From positions 1 through 64,000 of the forward strand of contig JAAXIF010000101.1 in the NCBI GenBank assembly GCA_012270485.1: a stretch of DNA of 64,000 nt. Reading direction: 5' to 3'. This DNA is from Sphingobacteriales bacterium. Lineage in GTDB: Bacteria > Bacteroidota > Bacteroidia > Chitinophagales > Chitinophagaceae. The number at the start of each line of letters is the position of its first letter. Position 1 is the stretch's first letter. Of the stretch, positions 26,486-35,079 are shown in pieces. The notes beneath the pieces are model-generated. The model was not told the origin of the DNA. It ran no database searches and saw only the letters and a list, made by a program, of their open reading frames with translations. The position numbers were made by a program, and so were the translations under genes.

Positions 26486-27670
26486 ATGGCTGCCAGAACC
26501 GATCTATTCCAATCGCCCGATTATTATCAGTTGGATGAGTTATTATCAGAAGAACATAAACTCATTCGCGAATCCGTGCGGAACTATGTCAAAAAAGAAA
26601 TTTCTCCGATCATTGAAGACTATGCACAACGTGCTGAATTCCCTGAACATATCGTGAAGCAATTGGGAGATCTGGGTTGCTTTGGTCCAACCGTTCCTGC
26701 TGAATATGGTGGGGGTGGATTGGATTATATCAGCTATGGTTTAATGATGCAAGAATTGGAGCGTGGTGATAGTGGTGTGCGTAGTACTGCCAGTGTGCAG
26801 GGTAGCTTGGTGATGTTCCCTATTTATGCGTATGGTAATGAAGCACAGCGACATAAATATTTACCCAAGTTGGCGAGTGGTGAGTGGTTGGGTTGTTTTG
26901 GTTTAACAGAGCCTGATCACGGAAGTAATCCTGCCGGTATGTTAACCAATATTAAAGATGCCGATGATCATGTGATTTTGAATGGCGCTAAAATGTGGAT
27001 CAGCAATGCACCTTTTGCACAAGTGGCAGTTGTATGGGCAAGAAATGAAGAGGGAGATATTCAGGGAGTAATCGTTGAGCGTGGCATGGAAGGTTTTAGT
27101 ACACCAACTACACATGGTAAATGGAGCTTACGTGCTTCAGCTACCGGTGAACTCGTTTTCGACAATGTGAAAGTTCCGAAGGAGAATATCTTACCGAATG
27201 TAAAGGGATTGAAAGGTCCTTTGGGTTGTTTAACCAAAGCCCGTTATGGCATTGCCTGGGGAGCTTTAGGTGCAGCCATGGATTGTTATGATACGGCATT
27301 GCGTTACAGCAAAGAAAGAGTTCAGTTTGATCGTCCAATCGGTGGCTTTCAACTGCAACAAAAGAAATTGGCAGAAATGATCACTGAAATCACCAAAGCA
27401 CAGTTGCTGGTATGGAGATTGGGTGTATTGATGAATGAAGGAAAAGCAACACCCCAACAAGTAAGTATGGCCAAAAGAAACAGCTGTGAGATTGCAGCCA
27501 ATATTGCCAGAGAAGCACGTCAGATGTTGGGTGGTATGGGTATCACCGGCGAATACAGTATCATGCGTCATATGATGAATTTGGAAAGTGTCATTACCTA
27601 CGAAGGAACCCACGATATCCATTTACTGATTACGGGAATGGATGTTACGGGGATGAATGCATTTAAATAA
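26486..27670 (+). CDS. gcdH: Glutaryl-CoA dehydrogenase (acyl-CoA dehydrogenase family)
   Basis: The product has 394 residues. This FAD enzyme oxidises and decarboxylates glutaryl-CoA to crotonyl-CoA in lysine and tryptophan breakdown. Visible features are RSTASVQGSLVMFPIYAYG near 98-116 with the Arg that binds the glutaryl carboxylate, the FAD loop CFGLTEPDHGSNPAGM near 139, LGGMGITGEYSIMRHMMN near 350, and the catalytic base Glu373 in TYEGTHDIH. A TAAATTTG promoter-like box is at 26428. The specific name is inferred from motifs against other acyl-CoA dehydrogenases. Confidence 0.88.
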   Translation: MAARTDLFQSPDYYQLDELLSEEHKLIRESVRNYVKKEISPIIEDYAQRAEFPEHIVKQLGDLGCFGPTVPAEYGGGGLDYISYGLMMQELERGDSGVRSTASVQGSLVMFPIYAYGNEAQRHKYLPKLASGEWLGCFGLTEPDHGSNPAGMLTNIKDADDHVILNGAKMWISNAPFAQVAVVWARNEEGDIQGVIVERGMEGFSTPTTHGKWSLRASATGELVFDNVKVPKENILPNVKGLKGPLGCLTKARYGIAWGALGAAMDCYDTALRYSKERVQFDRPIGGFQLQQKKLAEMITEITKAQLLVWRLGVLMNEGKATPQQVSMAKRNSCEIAANIAREARQMLGGMGITGEYSIMRHMMNLESVITYEGTHDIHLLITGMDVTGMNAFK

Positions 27671-27672
27671 AA

Positions 27673-27819
27673 GGTGCTAGGTGCAAGGTACTAGGTACAA
27701 GTGTGACGCTTTAGTCATAATGTTTCTCTAAGTATTCATAAATCCTTTGTACCGATTTAATACGTAATACCAGTAGCTGACACCTAGTACCCAGCACCTA
27801 GTACCTAACACCTAACACC
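27673..27819. repeat. GGTGCTA heptad hairpin reaching the aroK start codon
   Basis: Four left-arm units (GGTGCTA, GGTGCAA, GGTACTA, GGTACAA) lie at 27673-27700. The complementary right arm (CACCTAG, TACCCAG, CACCTAG and so on) runs from about 27780 to 27819 and ends directly at the aroK ATG, so the element forms the whole leader. The same word family is at 24695-24823. Confidence 0.8.
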
Positions 27820-28326
27820 ATGAAAATATTTCTCATAGGCATGATGGGCTCCGGAAAATCTTATTGGAGCAGGCTGTTGGCAAAAAAGCTCAAGACAGGT
27901 GGATATGACCTCGATTTTCTGATTGAATCGCACGAAGAGAGAACGATCAGTGAAATTTTCGAGGAAGACGAAGAGGATTATTTCAGAAAAACAGAATCCA
28001 AAATCCTTCGTTGGTTTGGTGAGAAGAAATCTTTTGTACTGGCTACGGGTGGTGGTACCCCATGCTTTGCTGACAATATGGAATGGATGAACAAACAAGG
28101 CGTCACCATTTGGATCGATGAGCCGGTAGAAGTACTTACGGAGCGATTAATCCCTGAAAAATCACACCGTCCACTTATCCGCGATCTATCAGACAAAGAA
28201 CTAACCGATTTTTTGATGAATAAGCGAAAAGAAAGGGAAGTTTTCTATGCACTTGCCAAACATCATTTGTCGGAGGGATCGATTACAGAAGCTAATTTTA
28301 AAAAAATCATTCAACAATATGCATAA
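27820..28326 (+). CDS. aroK: Shikimate kinase
   Basis: The product has 168 residues. It phosphorylates shikimate in the aromatic amino-acid pathway. Walker A is GMMGSGKSYW near 7-16, the shikimate-binding Asp is in GYDLDFLIE near 31-36, and the conserved glycines are in LATGGGTPCF near 74. The lid and adenine-binding region is RPLIRDL near 117. The stop overlaps the start of the DUF423 gene by 8 bases, so both are co-translated. Confidence 0.93.
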   Translation: MKIFLIGMMGSGKSYWSRLLAKKLKTGGYDLDFLIESHEERTISEIFEEDEEDYFRKTESKILRWFGEKKSFVLATGGGTPCFADNMEWMNKQGVTIWIDEPVEVLTERLIPEKSHRPLIRDLSDKELTDFLMNKRKEREVFYALAKHHLSEGSITEANFKKIIQQYA

Positions 28327-28708
28327 AAGTTATTTGGTCATCGCCTCATTTTTGGGAGCACTCACAGTAGTATTGGGCGCATTTGGTGCACATGGATTGA
28401 AGAAAATTGTTTCAGCAGAAGCATTGGTGACTTATGAAACAGCGGTTCGATATCAGTTTTATCATGTATTTGCATTGGCATTGACGGGATTTGTTTTTGC
28501 ATCCGGACAAGCTTCATTGATGAAAGCGGCGGGCGTATTGTTTATGGCGGGTATGTTGTTGTTTAGTGGGTCTTTATACCTGCTTACTTATAAATCTGCA
28601 GCACAAGTCAATGGACTCTCATGGGTAGGTCCTATCACACCATTGGGAGGCACTTTATTGGTAGCCGGCTGGATTTGTCTGGCATTGGGTATCAGTAAGG
28701 GCGCTTAA
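28319..28708 (+). CDS. DUF423 small membrane protein
   Basis: The product has 129 residues from ATG 28319. The DUF423 pattern is clear: FLGALTVVLGAFGAHGLKK, YETAVRYQFYHVFALAL and a C-terminal ITPLGGTLLVAGWICLALG, with four membrane helices. The function is unknown. It overlaps the aroK stop by 8 bases. Confidence 0.88.
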   Translation: MHKSYLVIASFLGALTVVLGAFGAHGLKKIVSAEALVTYETAVRYQFYHVFALALTGFVFASGQASLMKAAGVLFMAGMLLFSGSLYLLTYKSAAQVNGLSWVGPITPLGGTLLVAGWICLALGISKGA

Positions 28709-28787
28709 TAAAAGTGGAAAACTCCGCATCTGTTTATCAGTTTTGCACATAGGTGGGTAGTCAGATGGAGCTGGCATTGCCATAGCT

Positions 28788-28795
28788 TATATTTG
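28788..28795 (+). promoter_or_regulatory. TATATTTG -7 box immediately before ftsK
   Basis: The box matches the Bacteroidota -7 consensus TAnnTTTG and ends 5 bases before the ftsK ATG at 28801. If it is used, the transcript would start at or next to the start codon. No good TTTG -33 box is at the right distance. Confidence 0.4.
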
Positions 28796-28800
28796 TTTTC

Positions 28801-31386
28801 ATGGCAAACCGCTTGAAGAAAAAAACACCACCTGCTCCCAATCCGGAAGAACTAACGCCTGATAAAGAACCGGAAGTAACGGTTACTGAGGTAGTAAAGG
28901 ATGAACGCACCACCAAAATTCTGGGTGCTTCCAGTTTATTGTTGACTATCTTCTTGTTTGTTGCCCTCACTTCTTATTTATTTACCTGGCAAGAAGATCA
29001 GGATAAAGTACACCAGTTTGGTATCCGCATATTTGCAACCGATGATGTAAAAGTGAATAACCTCTTAGGAGTACTAGGTGCTTATGTGGCGCATAGTCTT
29101 TTCTACAAGGGTTTTGGACTGGCATCCTATCTCTTCTGTACTTTCTTTTTTGTACTCGGAGTGAATCTCTTGTTTGGTAAAAAAATATTCAGTCTTGTTC
29201 GTAATATCCGTTACGTCATTGTGGGTTTGGTAGTGTTGAGCATGGCATTTGCCTTTGTATCACGTGCCAGTGTGTTCTCTTGGGGCGGAGGTGTGGGTGA
29301 ATTGTTGAATGCCTGGTTTATAAAATGGATCGGTAATATTGGAACAGGAGCACTGTTGTTGTTATCGGTCTTCAGTTATGTGATCTGGCGTTTCAATCCG
29401 AGTTTCAAATGGCCGGAATGGAATTTTTCTTCGCCTACAGTCAATAAAGCACATGATGATGATTTTAAATTATCGATCGATGATGAAGTTGCTGTAAAGC
29501 AGGAATGGGATGAGACCGGGGCAGTTACAGCTGAAACAGAGGAAGAAAATGGACTACCAATCAGTCAAAATAAATTGAAATCTGATGCAAGTGGTGTGGT
29601 GGTGATCATGCCAAAAGAAGAGGAGGAAACCACAGATCCGATGAATGAATTTGATATGGTGGAGAAAGAAGAAGAGGAAGAAGAATTCGAAGAGGAGGAA
29701 GAAGAAGAGATGAATATAGCAATGGAAGAAGAAATTTTCAAACCGGAACCATTGATCAATGTGATACCTCCCAAGAAAATGAATGTAGATGCAGATGGAC
29801 TCGAACTCGAGATCAAAGAAACACCTGAGGAAGAAGAAGAGCTGGATGTAGTGCCGGTAGCTACACCCGGTAAACTGAATACCAAATACGATGCAACACT
29901 GGATCTGAAAGATTATAAATATCCGGGATTGGACTTATTGGAAACGCATGGTAGTGAAAAAATTGTTCATGATCCCACTGAATTGGAGACCAATAAAAAT
30001 CAGATCATTGCCACACTTAAAAACTATGATATCGCCATTCAGCGTATCGCAGCAACGGTGGGGCCAACTGTAACCTTGTATGAAATTGTACCGGCTCCGG
30101 GTGTGCGTATCAGCAGAATTAAAAATTTGGAAGATGATATTGCCTTGAGTCTGGCGGCCCTTGGTATCCGTATCATTGCGCCGATACCCGGAAAAGGAAC
30201 CATTGGTATTGAAGTACCGAATGTGCGCAAGACTGTGGTGAGTATGAAAACCTTATTAGCGAGTGATAAGTTTCAGAACAGTGCATTCTCGTTGCCGATT
30301 GCGATCGGTAAGAAAATCGATAATGAAAACTTTATTGTTGACCTAGCCAGTATGCCACACTTGTTGATGGCGGGTGCTACCGGACAAGGAAAATCGGTGG
30401 GATTGAATGCGATACTGGTATCCTTGTTGTACAAGAAACATCCATCACAACTCAAGTTTGTATTGGTGGATCCGAAAAAAGTAGAATTGAGTTTATACCG
30501 TGTGATCGAAAAGCATTTTCTGGCAAAGCTTCCGGGAGAAGAAGAATCGATCATCACGGATACCAAAAAAGTGGTGCATACATTGAATGCATTGTGTATT
30601 GAAATGGATAATCGGTATGATCTGTTAAAAGAAGCAGGGTGTAGAAATATTCGTGAGTACAATGAAAAGTTCACCGCCAGAAAACTCAATCCGGAAAAAG
30701 GACATCAATACCTTCCTTTCATTGTACTGGTGGTGGATGAGTTTGCAGACTTGATCATGACAGCAGGTAAAGAAGTAGAAATGCCGATTGCCCGATTGGC
30801 ACAATTGGCTAGGGCCATTGGTATCCATTTAATCATTGCTACACAACGTCCATCCGTTAATATCATCACAGGTACTATCAAAGCGAATTTCCCGGCGCGT
30901 ATTGCGTTCAAAGTATCGAGCAAGATTGATAGCAGAACCATTTTAGATGCAGGTGGTGCGGAACAATTGATTGGAAAAGGAGATATGCTCGTAAGCTACA
31001 ATGGTGAAATTACCCGCTTACAGTGTGCTTTTGTTGATACACCGGAAGTAGAAAATGTATGTGAGTTCATCGGCGACCAACGTGGTTACCCGCAAGCCTT
31101 CTTGTTACCGGAATATGTAGATGAGAAAGAAATGGAAGGAAAAGATTTTGATGCCAGTGAACGCGATCCACTTTTTGAAGATGCCGCAAGACTGATTGTT
31201 CAAAGTCAAATGGGTTCTACGTCTCTCATACAACGCCGAATGAAACTAGGCTATAACCGAGCCGGACGATTAATGGATCAATTGGAAGCCGCAGGCGTAG
31301 TGGGACCTAATCAAGGTAGTAAAGCCAGAGAAGTATTATTTAAAACCGATATGGAACTCCAGGAATTCCTCGATTCTATGTCATAA
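28801..31386 (+). CDS. ftsK: DNA translocase FtsK
   Basis: The product has 861 residues. The N-terminal membrane domain has about four helices (43-65, 95-125, 133-152, 175-195). An acidic linker at about 225-360 is nearly all Glu in places. The alpha/beta motor follows with Walker A GATGQGKSVG near 524-533 and Walker B IVLVVDEFADLIM near 641. The C-terminal gamma winged helix is RRMKLGYNRAGRLMDQLEAA near 814. FtsK pumps chromosome ends across the septum and activates XerCD. The linker is shorter than in enterobacteria. Confidence 0.96.
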   Translation: MANRLKKKTPPAPNPEELTPDKEPEVTVTEVVKDERTTKILGASSLLLTIFLFVALTSYLFTWQEDQDKVHQFGIRIFATDDVKVNNLLGVLGAYVAHSLFYKGFGLASYLFCTFFFVLGVNLLFGKKIFSLVRNIRYVIVGLVVLSMAFAFVSRASVFSWGGGVGELLNAWFIKWIGNIGTGALLLLSVFSYVIWRFNPSFKWPEWNFSSPTVNKAHDDDFKLSIDDEVAVKQEWDETGAVTAETEEENGLPISQNKLKSDASGVVVIMPKEEEETTDPMNEFDMVEKEEEEEEFEEEEEEEMNIAMEEEIFKPEPLINVIPPKKMNVDADGLELEIKETPEEEEELDVVPVATPGKLNTKYDATLDLKDYKYPGLDLLETHGSEKIVHDPTELETNKNQIIATLKNYDIAIQRIAATVGPTVTLYEIVPAPGVRISRIKNLEDDIALSLAALGIRIIAPIPGKGTIGIEVPNVRKTVVSMKTLLASDKFQNSAFSLPIAIGKKIDNENFIVDLASMPHLLMAGATGQGKSVGLNAILVSLLYKKHPSQLKFVLVDPKKVELSLYRVIEKHFLAKLPGEEESIITDTKKVVHTLNALCIEMDNRYDLLKEAGCRNIREYNEKFTARKLNPEKGHQYLPFIVLVVDEFADLIMTAGKEVEMPIARLAQLARAIGIHLIIATQRPSVNIITGTIKANFPARIAFKVSSKIDSRTILDAGGAEQLIGKGDMLVSYNGEITRLQCAFVDTPEVENVCEFIGDQRGYPQAFLLPEYVDEKEMEGKDFDASERDPLFEDAARLIVQSQMGSTSLIQRRMKLGYNRAGRLMDQLEAAGVVGPNQGSKAREVLFKTDMELQEFLDSMS

Positions 31387-31474
31387 TTCTGCCATTTCGC
31401 CGATTTATAACAGCATCTTAACCCCTGGGTATAAACTAATTGGCATGCTTTCTGTCATACAAGGCAGTAAAACT

Positions 31475-31482
31475 TATATTTG
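31475..31482 (+). promoter_or_regulatory. TATATTTG promoter box upstream of lolA
   Basis: A match to TAnnTTTG lies 18 bases before the lolA ATG at 31501. A weak TTTC at 31450 is 21 bases upstream as a possible -33 element. Confidence 0.45.
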
Positions 31483-31500
31483 CGCCTTTAATTGAAAAGA

Positions 31501-32130
31501 ATGAAGAAATTATACTCGATTGCGCTTGTTCTGTTGGTGATGTTGATGCAAGTGAATGCACAGAATGATCCCAATGCCAAAAAAATATTGGATGCTGTTA
31601 GTGCCACGGTCAAAGCATATAAAACCATTTCCGCCGGGTTTACCATCACTTCCGTTACCAGTAGAGGTAAAAATAATGGAACCAAAAAAGGGACCATTGT
31701 TACCAAAGGACAAAAGTATGTACTGAAAGAAGGGAAGAATGAAATCCTTTGTGATGGAGCAAAAACCTATAACTATGATGGTTCCAAAACCATTACGGTT
31801 TCTGCAGTAGAAGAGGGTGGACAAACACTCAGCCCACAAAAAATATTGTCAGGGGCCTATGATAAAGATTTTTCTTATAAACTGATGGGTACCAAGGGCA
31901 ATTTTCATGAGATCGAATTGAAACCATTGGATAGCCGTAAGAATTTTTCTAAAGTCAACATTTTTGTTGATAAGTCTAAAAACATGATTACACGTGCAGT
32001 TATCTTGGATAAAGGAAACAATACCGTACAAGTAAGCTTCACCAATATTGTACCCAATAAAGCAGTAGCTGATAATGTGTTTGTATTCAATGCTGCGAAG
32101 TATCCGAAGGATGTTGAGATATTAGATTAA
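31501..32130 (+). CDS. lolA: Outer-membrane lipoprotein carrier protein LolA
   Basis: The product has 209 residues from ATG 31501, with a signal peptide (MKKLYSIALVLLVMLMQVNAQ). The LolA fold pattern is DPNAKKILDAVSATVKAYKTISAGF, GKNEILCDGAKTYNYDGS, SGAYDKDFSYKL and TFTNI-like strands. It ferries lipoproteins across the periplasm. The ftsK-lolA neighbourhood is common in the phylum. A perfect hairpin follows at 32149. Confidence 0.88.
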   Translation: MKKLYSIALVLLVMLMQVNAQNDPNAKKILDAVSATVKAYKTISAGFTITSVTSRGKNNGTKKGTIVTKGQKYVLKEGKNEILCDGAKTYNYDGSKTITVSAVEEGGQTLSPQKILSGAYDKDFSYKLMGTKGNFHEIELKPLDSRKNFSKVNIFVDKSKNMITRAVILDKGNNTVQVSFTNIVPNKAVADNVFVFNAAKYPKDVEILD

Positions 32131-32148
32131 ACCTTTTGGTGGTGATTA

Positions 32149-32200
32149 TAAGCCACAGATTCACAGATTATTTTAAAACAATCTGTGAATCTGTGGCTTA
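32149..32200. repeat. Perfect 21-bp hairpin with GCCACAGATTCACAGATT arms
   Basis: Arms 32149-32169 and 32180-32200 are perfectly complementary with a 10-base loop. The word CACAGATT repeats inside each arm. It may end lolA transcription, although no T-run follows. Confidence 0.8.
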
Positions 32201-32255
32201 ATTATTTTAACTATTTTGATCCATGATCAATACAAGAGTTTTGTATTTTCAAAAT

Positions 32256-33395
32256 ATGAAGCAAGTCATTTTACTATTCGCTATTTTCTTTACTGTACAG
32301 TCGAAAGCACAGTTTACGGTACGTCTCATTGTAAATTCAGTCGCCACCAAAGAGAACGATGATATTTATGTAGCCGGTAACTTCAATAACTGGAATCCTA
32401 AAGATGAAAATTATAAACTCAAACCATTTGGCGGTTCCAGAAAAAGTGTGGTGTTGCGTGGAATGGCAGCAGGCACTTATGCCTTCAAATTTACACGTGG
32501 TGGTTTTGATAAAGTAGAAACTACTGCTGATGGAAGAGATATCGCCGATCGTGTATTAGAAGTGAATGATGATTTGACGCAAGAGTTTACCATTCCGGGT
32601 TGGAAAGATGAATATCCTGAAAAACCAAAAAGATATACGGCGAGTCCACAAGTGCGTATTATGGATACCGCATTTAAAATTCCAGAACTCAATCGTACCC
32701 GCAGAATCTGGGTGTATTTGCCAAAAGGTTATGCTACTTCAGCAAAAACGTATCCTGTTATTTACATGCAGGACGGACAAAACCTCTTCAACGAGCAAAC
32801 TGCTTTTATGGGTGAATGGGGTGTGGATGAATGTTTGGACAGCTTGCAACAACAATTACAAAAGGAATGTATTGTAGTGGGTATCGATAATGGAGGAGAT
32901 AAACGAATGACGGAATACAATCCATTCGATCATCCGCAATATGGTAAGGGAGAGGGGAAGGCCTATGCGGAATTTCTTGCAAAAACATTAAAGCCGTATA
33001 TCGATTCAAAATACAGAATCTTGAAATCTGCTCCTAACAATTATGTACTGGGAAGTAGTATGGGTGGGTTGATCAGTTTATATACCGTATTGCAATATCC
33101 AGATGTGTTTGGTGGTGCCGGTGTTTTTTCTCCTTCTTTATGGATATCCAAAGAGATCTATACGATGGCTGAAAATTTTAATACTACCGGCATGCCTGCT
33201 TTTTATTTTTATACGGGTAGTAAAGAAGGGGGATCATCAGTAACAGATTTGCAGAAGATGAGTGATATACTTCAAAAAAAGCAACGGTACATGATTCGAA
33301 ACGTCATCAATCCGTTCGGACAACACAATGAAACCTACTGGCGCCAGGAGTTTCGGGATTTTTATAAATGGCTTGCTGTTACTGTGATCAAGTGA
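32256..33395 (+). CDS. Secreted esterase with N-terminal glycogen-binding-like domain
   Basis: The product has 379 residues from ATG 32256 with a signal peptide (MKQVILLFAIFFTVQSKAQ); an ATG at 32223 would add 11 codons. Residues about 20-120 form an E-set/CBM48-like domain (DDIYVAGNFNNWNPKDENYKL). The esterase D/Fes-type domain follows: YPVIYMQDGQNLF near 165, the Ser in VLGSSMGGLISLY near 266 and a C-terminal GQHNETYWRQEF with the His. Substrates may be acylated sugars or siderophores. Specificity is not readable. Confidence 0.88.
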   Translation: MKQVILLFAIFFTVQSKAQFTVRLIVNSVATKENDDIYVAGNFNNWNPKDENYKLKPFGGSRKSVVLRGMAAGTYAFKFTRGGFDKVETTADGRDIADRVLEVNDDLTQEFTIPGWKDEYPEKPKRYTASPQVRIMDTAFKIPELNRTRRIWVYLPKGYATSAKTYPVIYMQDGQNLFNEQTAFMGEWGVDECLDSLQQQLQKECIVVGIDNGGDKRMTEYNPFDHPQYGKGEGKAYAEFLAKTLKPYIDSKYRILKSAPNNYVLGSSMGGLISLYTVLQYPDVFGGAGVFSPSLWISKEIYTMAENFNTTGMPAFYFYTGSKEGGSSVTDLQKMSDILQKKQRYMIRNVINPFGQHNETYWRQEFRDFYKWLAVTVIK

Positions 33396-33400
33396 TGGGC

Positions 33401-33450
33401 CGCAGATTTTTATGATTTGTTATGATCATAATCAATCATAAAAATCTGCG
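33401..33450. repeat. CGCAGATTTTTATGAT hairpin, copy 4
   Basis: Arms 33401-33417 and 33434-33450 are perfectly complementary (17 bp). It lies between the convergent esterase and RNase Z genes. Confidence 0.8.
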
Positions 33451-33477
33451 TTCCTTCATTCGCTTTGATCAAAAAAA

Positions 33478-34380
33478 TCAAATTAAATAAGTGGTTCCCT
33501 CGATCGCTAATTGTGTATTTGGAAATACAGATTGCGCTTCGGTAAGAAAATCATCCAGAAGTTCATATTTGCTACTAAAATGTCCGATTAATAGTTTTTG
33601 TACTTCCGCTTGTTGAGCAATCGCAGCTGCTTGAATGGTGGTAGAATGATACCGCGCTGCAGCTCTTTCTTCGAGATCTTGCAGATAAGTTGCTTCATGA
33701 TACAACATCGTGACTCCCTTTGTTTTCTTCGCTATTTGCGGATCATAGATGGTGTCGGCACAAAAAGCATAACTTCTTCCGGGTATATTAGGATATGTCA
33801 CCCATTCGTTTTTGATGACTTTTCCATCCCTTGTTTCATAATCGTCTCCATTCTTTAATCGCTCATAATACACCGAAGGGATCTCATAGGATAACACTGC
33901 GTCTTTATTAATTTTTCTCGGTTTCTTTTTTTCACGAATGATAAAACCAAAACAAGGAATGCGATGCTGGGTTTTAAAACATTCCACTGCATATTTGGGA
34001 TGATCAAGGATCAATCCCTCTGTTTCAAGCGGGTAGAAGTGTAGCGCATAAGGAAGGGTGGTAGCAGCTACATTCAGTTGCAGTTCAATAATATCTTTCA
34101 GTTGGGGTGGACCGTATAGATGCAAATCCTGTTCACGGCCCAGTAGACCCATGCTGGTGAGTAAACCAATTAATCCAAAATAATGATCACCGTGTAAGTG
34201 AGAGATAAAAATATGGTTGATACGTCCTCGTTTCACTTTGTACTTGGCCAGTTGCATCTGGGTACCTTCGCCACAATCGATCAGGAATAACTGTTCGTTC
34301 AGGGTAATTGCCTGTGCAGTGGGGTGCCTATCGTAGGCCGGAAGGGCAGAATTATTACCAAGAATCGTTACTCCAAACAT
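33478..34380 (-). CDS. rnz: Ribonuclease Z
   Basis: The product has 300 residues from ATG 34380; an ATG at 34386 is equally possible. It is a metallo-beta-lactamase-fold nuclease that trims tRNA 3' ends. Motif II HLHGDHYFG is at 61-69, the N-terminal TILGNNSALPA matches the family, and the later metal ligands are in FCADTIYD near 205 and LIGHFSSKYELL near 268. The short length, without the long form's duplicate domain, fits bacterial RNase Z. Confidence 0.93.
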   Translation of the reverse strand: MFGVTILGNNSALPAYDRHPTAQAITLNEQLFLIDCGEGTQMQLAKYKVKRGRINHIFISHLHGDHYFGLIGLLTSMGLLGREQDLHLYGPPQLKDIIELQLNVAATTLPYALHFYPLETEGLILDHPKYAVECFKTQHRIPCFGFIIREKKKPRKINKDAVLSYEIPSVYYERLKNGDDYETRDGKVIKNEWVTYPNIPGRSYAFCADTIYDPQIAKKTKGVTMLYHEATYLQDLEERAAARYHSTTIQAAAIAQQAEVQKLLIGHFSSKYELLDDFLTEAQSVFPNTQLAIEGTTYLI

Positions 34381-34580
34381 GTACATGGGTTTGCTGGTAC
34401 AACAAAATAAATGGTATTCTGTTGTAAATCAATAAATTAGTTACAAATTTCCCTGGATAAGGGAGTTGGCAAACAACATTTTTCAGCGATTGAACAGGTA
34501 CGGGAAGATACCGTAGGCGCCGGAAGACAAATCGGGTTAAAAATCAGGATTTAAAATTATCAAAATTCCATGATATTACC

Positions 34581-34588
34581 TACCTTTG
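34581..34588 (+). promoter_or_regulatory. TACCTTTG promoter box upstream of rpsO
   Basis: A match to TAnnTTTG is 53 bases before the rpsO ATG at 34642, a usual leader length for a ribosomal-protein gene. An exact -33 element is not seen. Confidence 0.5.
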
Positions 34589-34641
34589 CAGCCGATAAAA
34601 ATAAAGAGGAAAACATTCCGGAGTCTATTAAACATTTTCAG

Positions 34642-34914
34642 ATGTCTCATTTAACAACAGAAAAAAAAGCCAGCATTTTTGCTGAATTCGGTGGTAAAGC
34701 CACTAACACGGGTTCTATTGAAGGTCAGGTTGCATTACTGACTGAGCGTATTGCCCACATTTCTAAGCACTTGCAAGCCAACAAAAAAGATTATTCCACT
34801 CACCGTGGTTTGATGCAGATGGTAGGTCAGCGTAAGCGTTTGTTGACTTACATGCAGAAAACAAACCTGCAGGGCTATCGTGCACTTATCGAGAAACTGG
34901 GTCTGAGAAAATAA
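34642..34914 (+). CDS. rpsO: 30S ribosomal protein S15
   Basis: The product has 90 residues from ATG 34642 (MSHLTTEKKASIFAEFGG). The family pattern is complete: NTGSIEGQVALLTERIAHIS, HLQANKKDYSTHRGLMQMVGQ and KRLLTYMQ near 64. It binds 16S rRNA in the small subunit. The open frame upstream (24 codons) covers the promoter and is not coding. The pnp gene follows in the same direction, as in many bacteria. Confidence 0.97.
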   Translation: MSHLTTEKKASIFAEFGGKATNTGSIEGQVALLTERIAHISKHLQANKKDYSTHRGLMQMVGQRKRLLTYMQKTNLQGYRALIEKLGLRK

Positions 34915-34935
34915 TTTTTCAGTCTATGATACATG

Positions 34936-34972
34936 CTATTCCCAACTGATATTTTTTAGCGGTTGGGAATAG
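34936..34972 (+). terminator. Hairpin between rpsO and pnp
   Basis: CTATTCCCAAC (34936-34946) pairs with 34962-34972 around a 15-base loop. No T-run follows, so it may be an attenuator or an RNA-processing stem rather than a full terminator, similar in position to the known rpsO-pnp processing stem of enterobacteria. Confidence 0.55.
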
Positions 34973-35045
34973 TTATTTGTGTCTATACCTGTTTTTCGTT
35001 CATCAATCCCAAATAACCGGGCTTTTTCAGCATGATTTCCCGCCT

Positions 35046-35053
35046 TATGTTTG
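35046..35053 (+). promoter_or_regulatory. TATGTTTG promoter box upstream of pnp
   Basis: A match to TAnnTTTG lies 26 bases before the pnp ATG at 35080. It would allow pnp expression independent of rpsO. Confidence 0.4.
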
Positions 35054-35079
35054 AATAAAGTCTTTTACAAAATCAGTTT

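Noticed and set aside
29565..29885. Minus-strand open frame rich in Ser, opposite the acidic linker of FtsK
   Set aside because: It is the antisense of GAA/GAG-rich linker codons; FtsK is clearly the coding strand.
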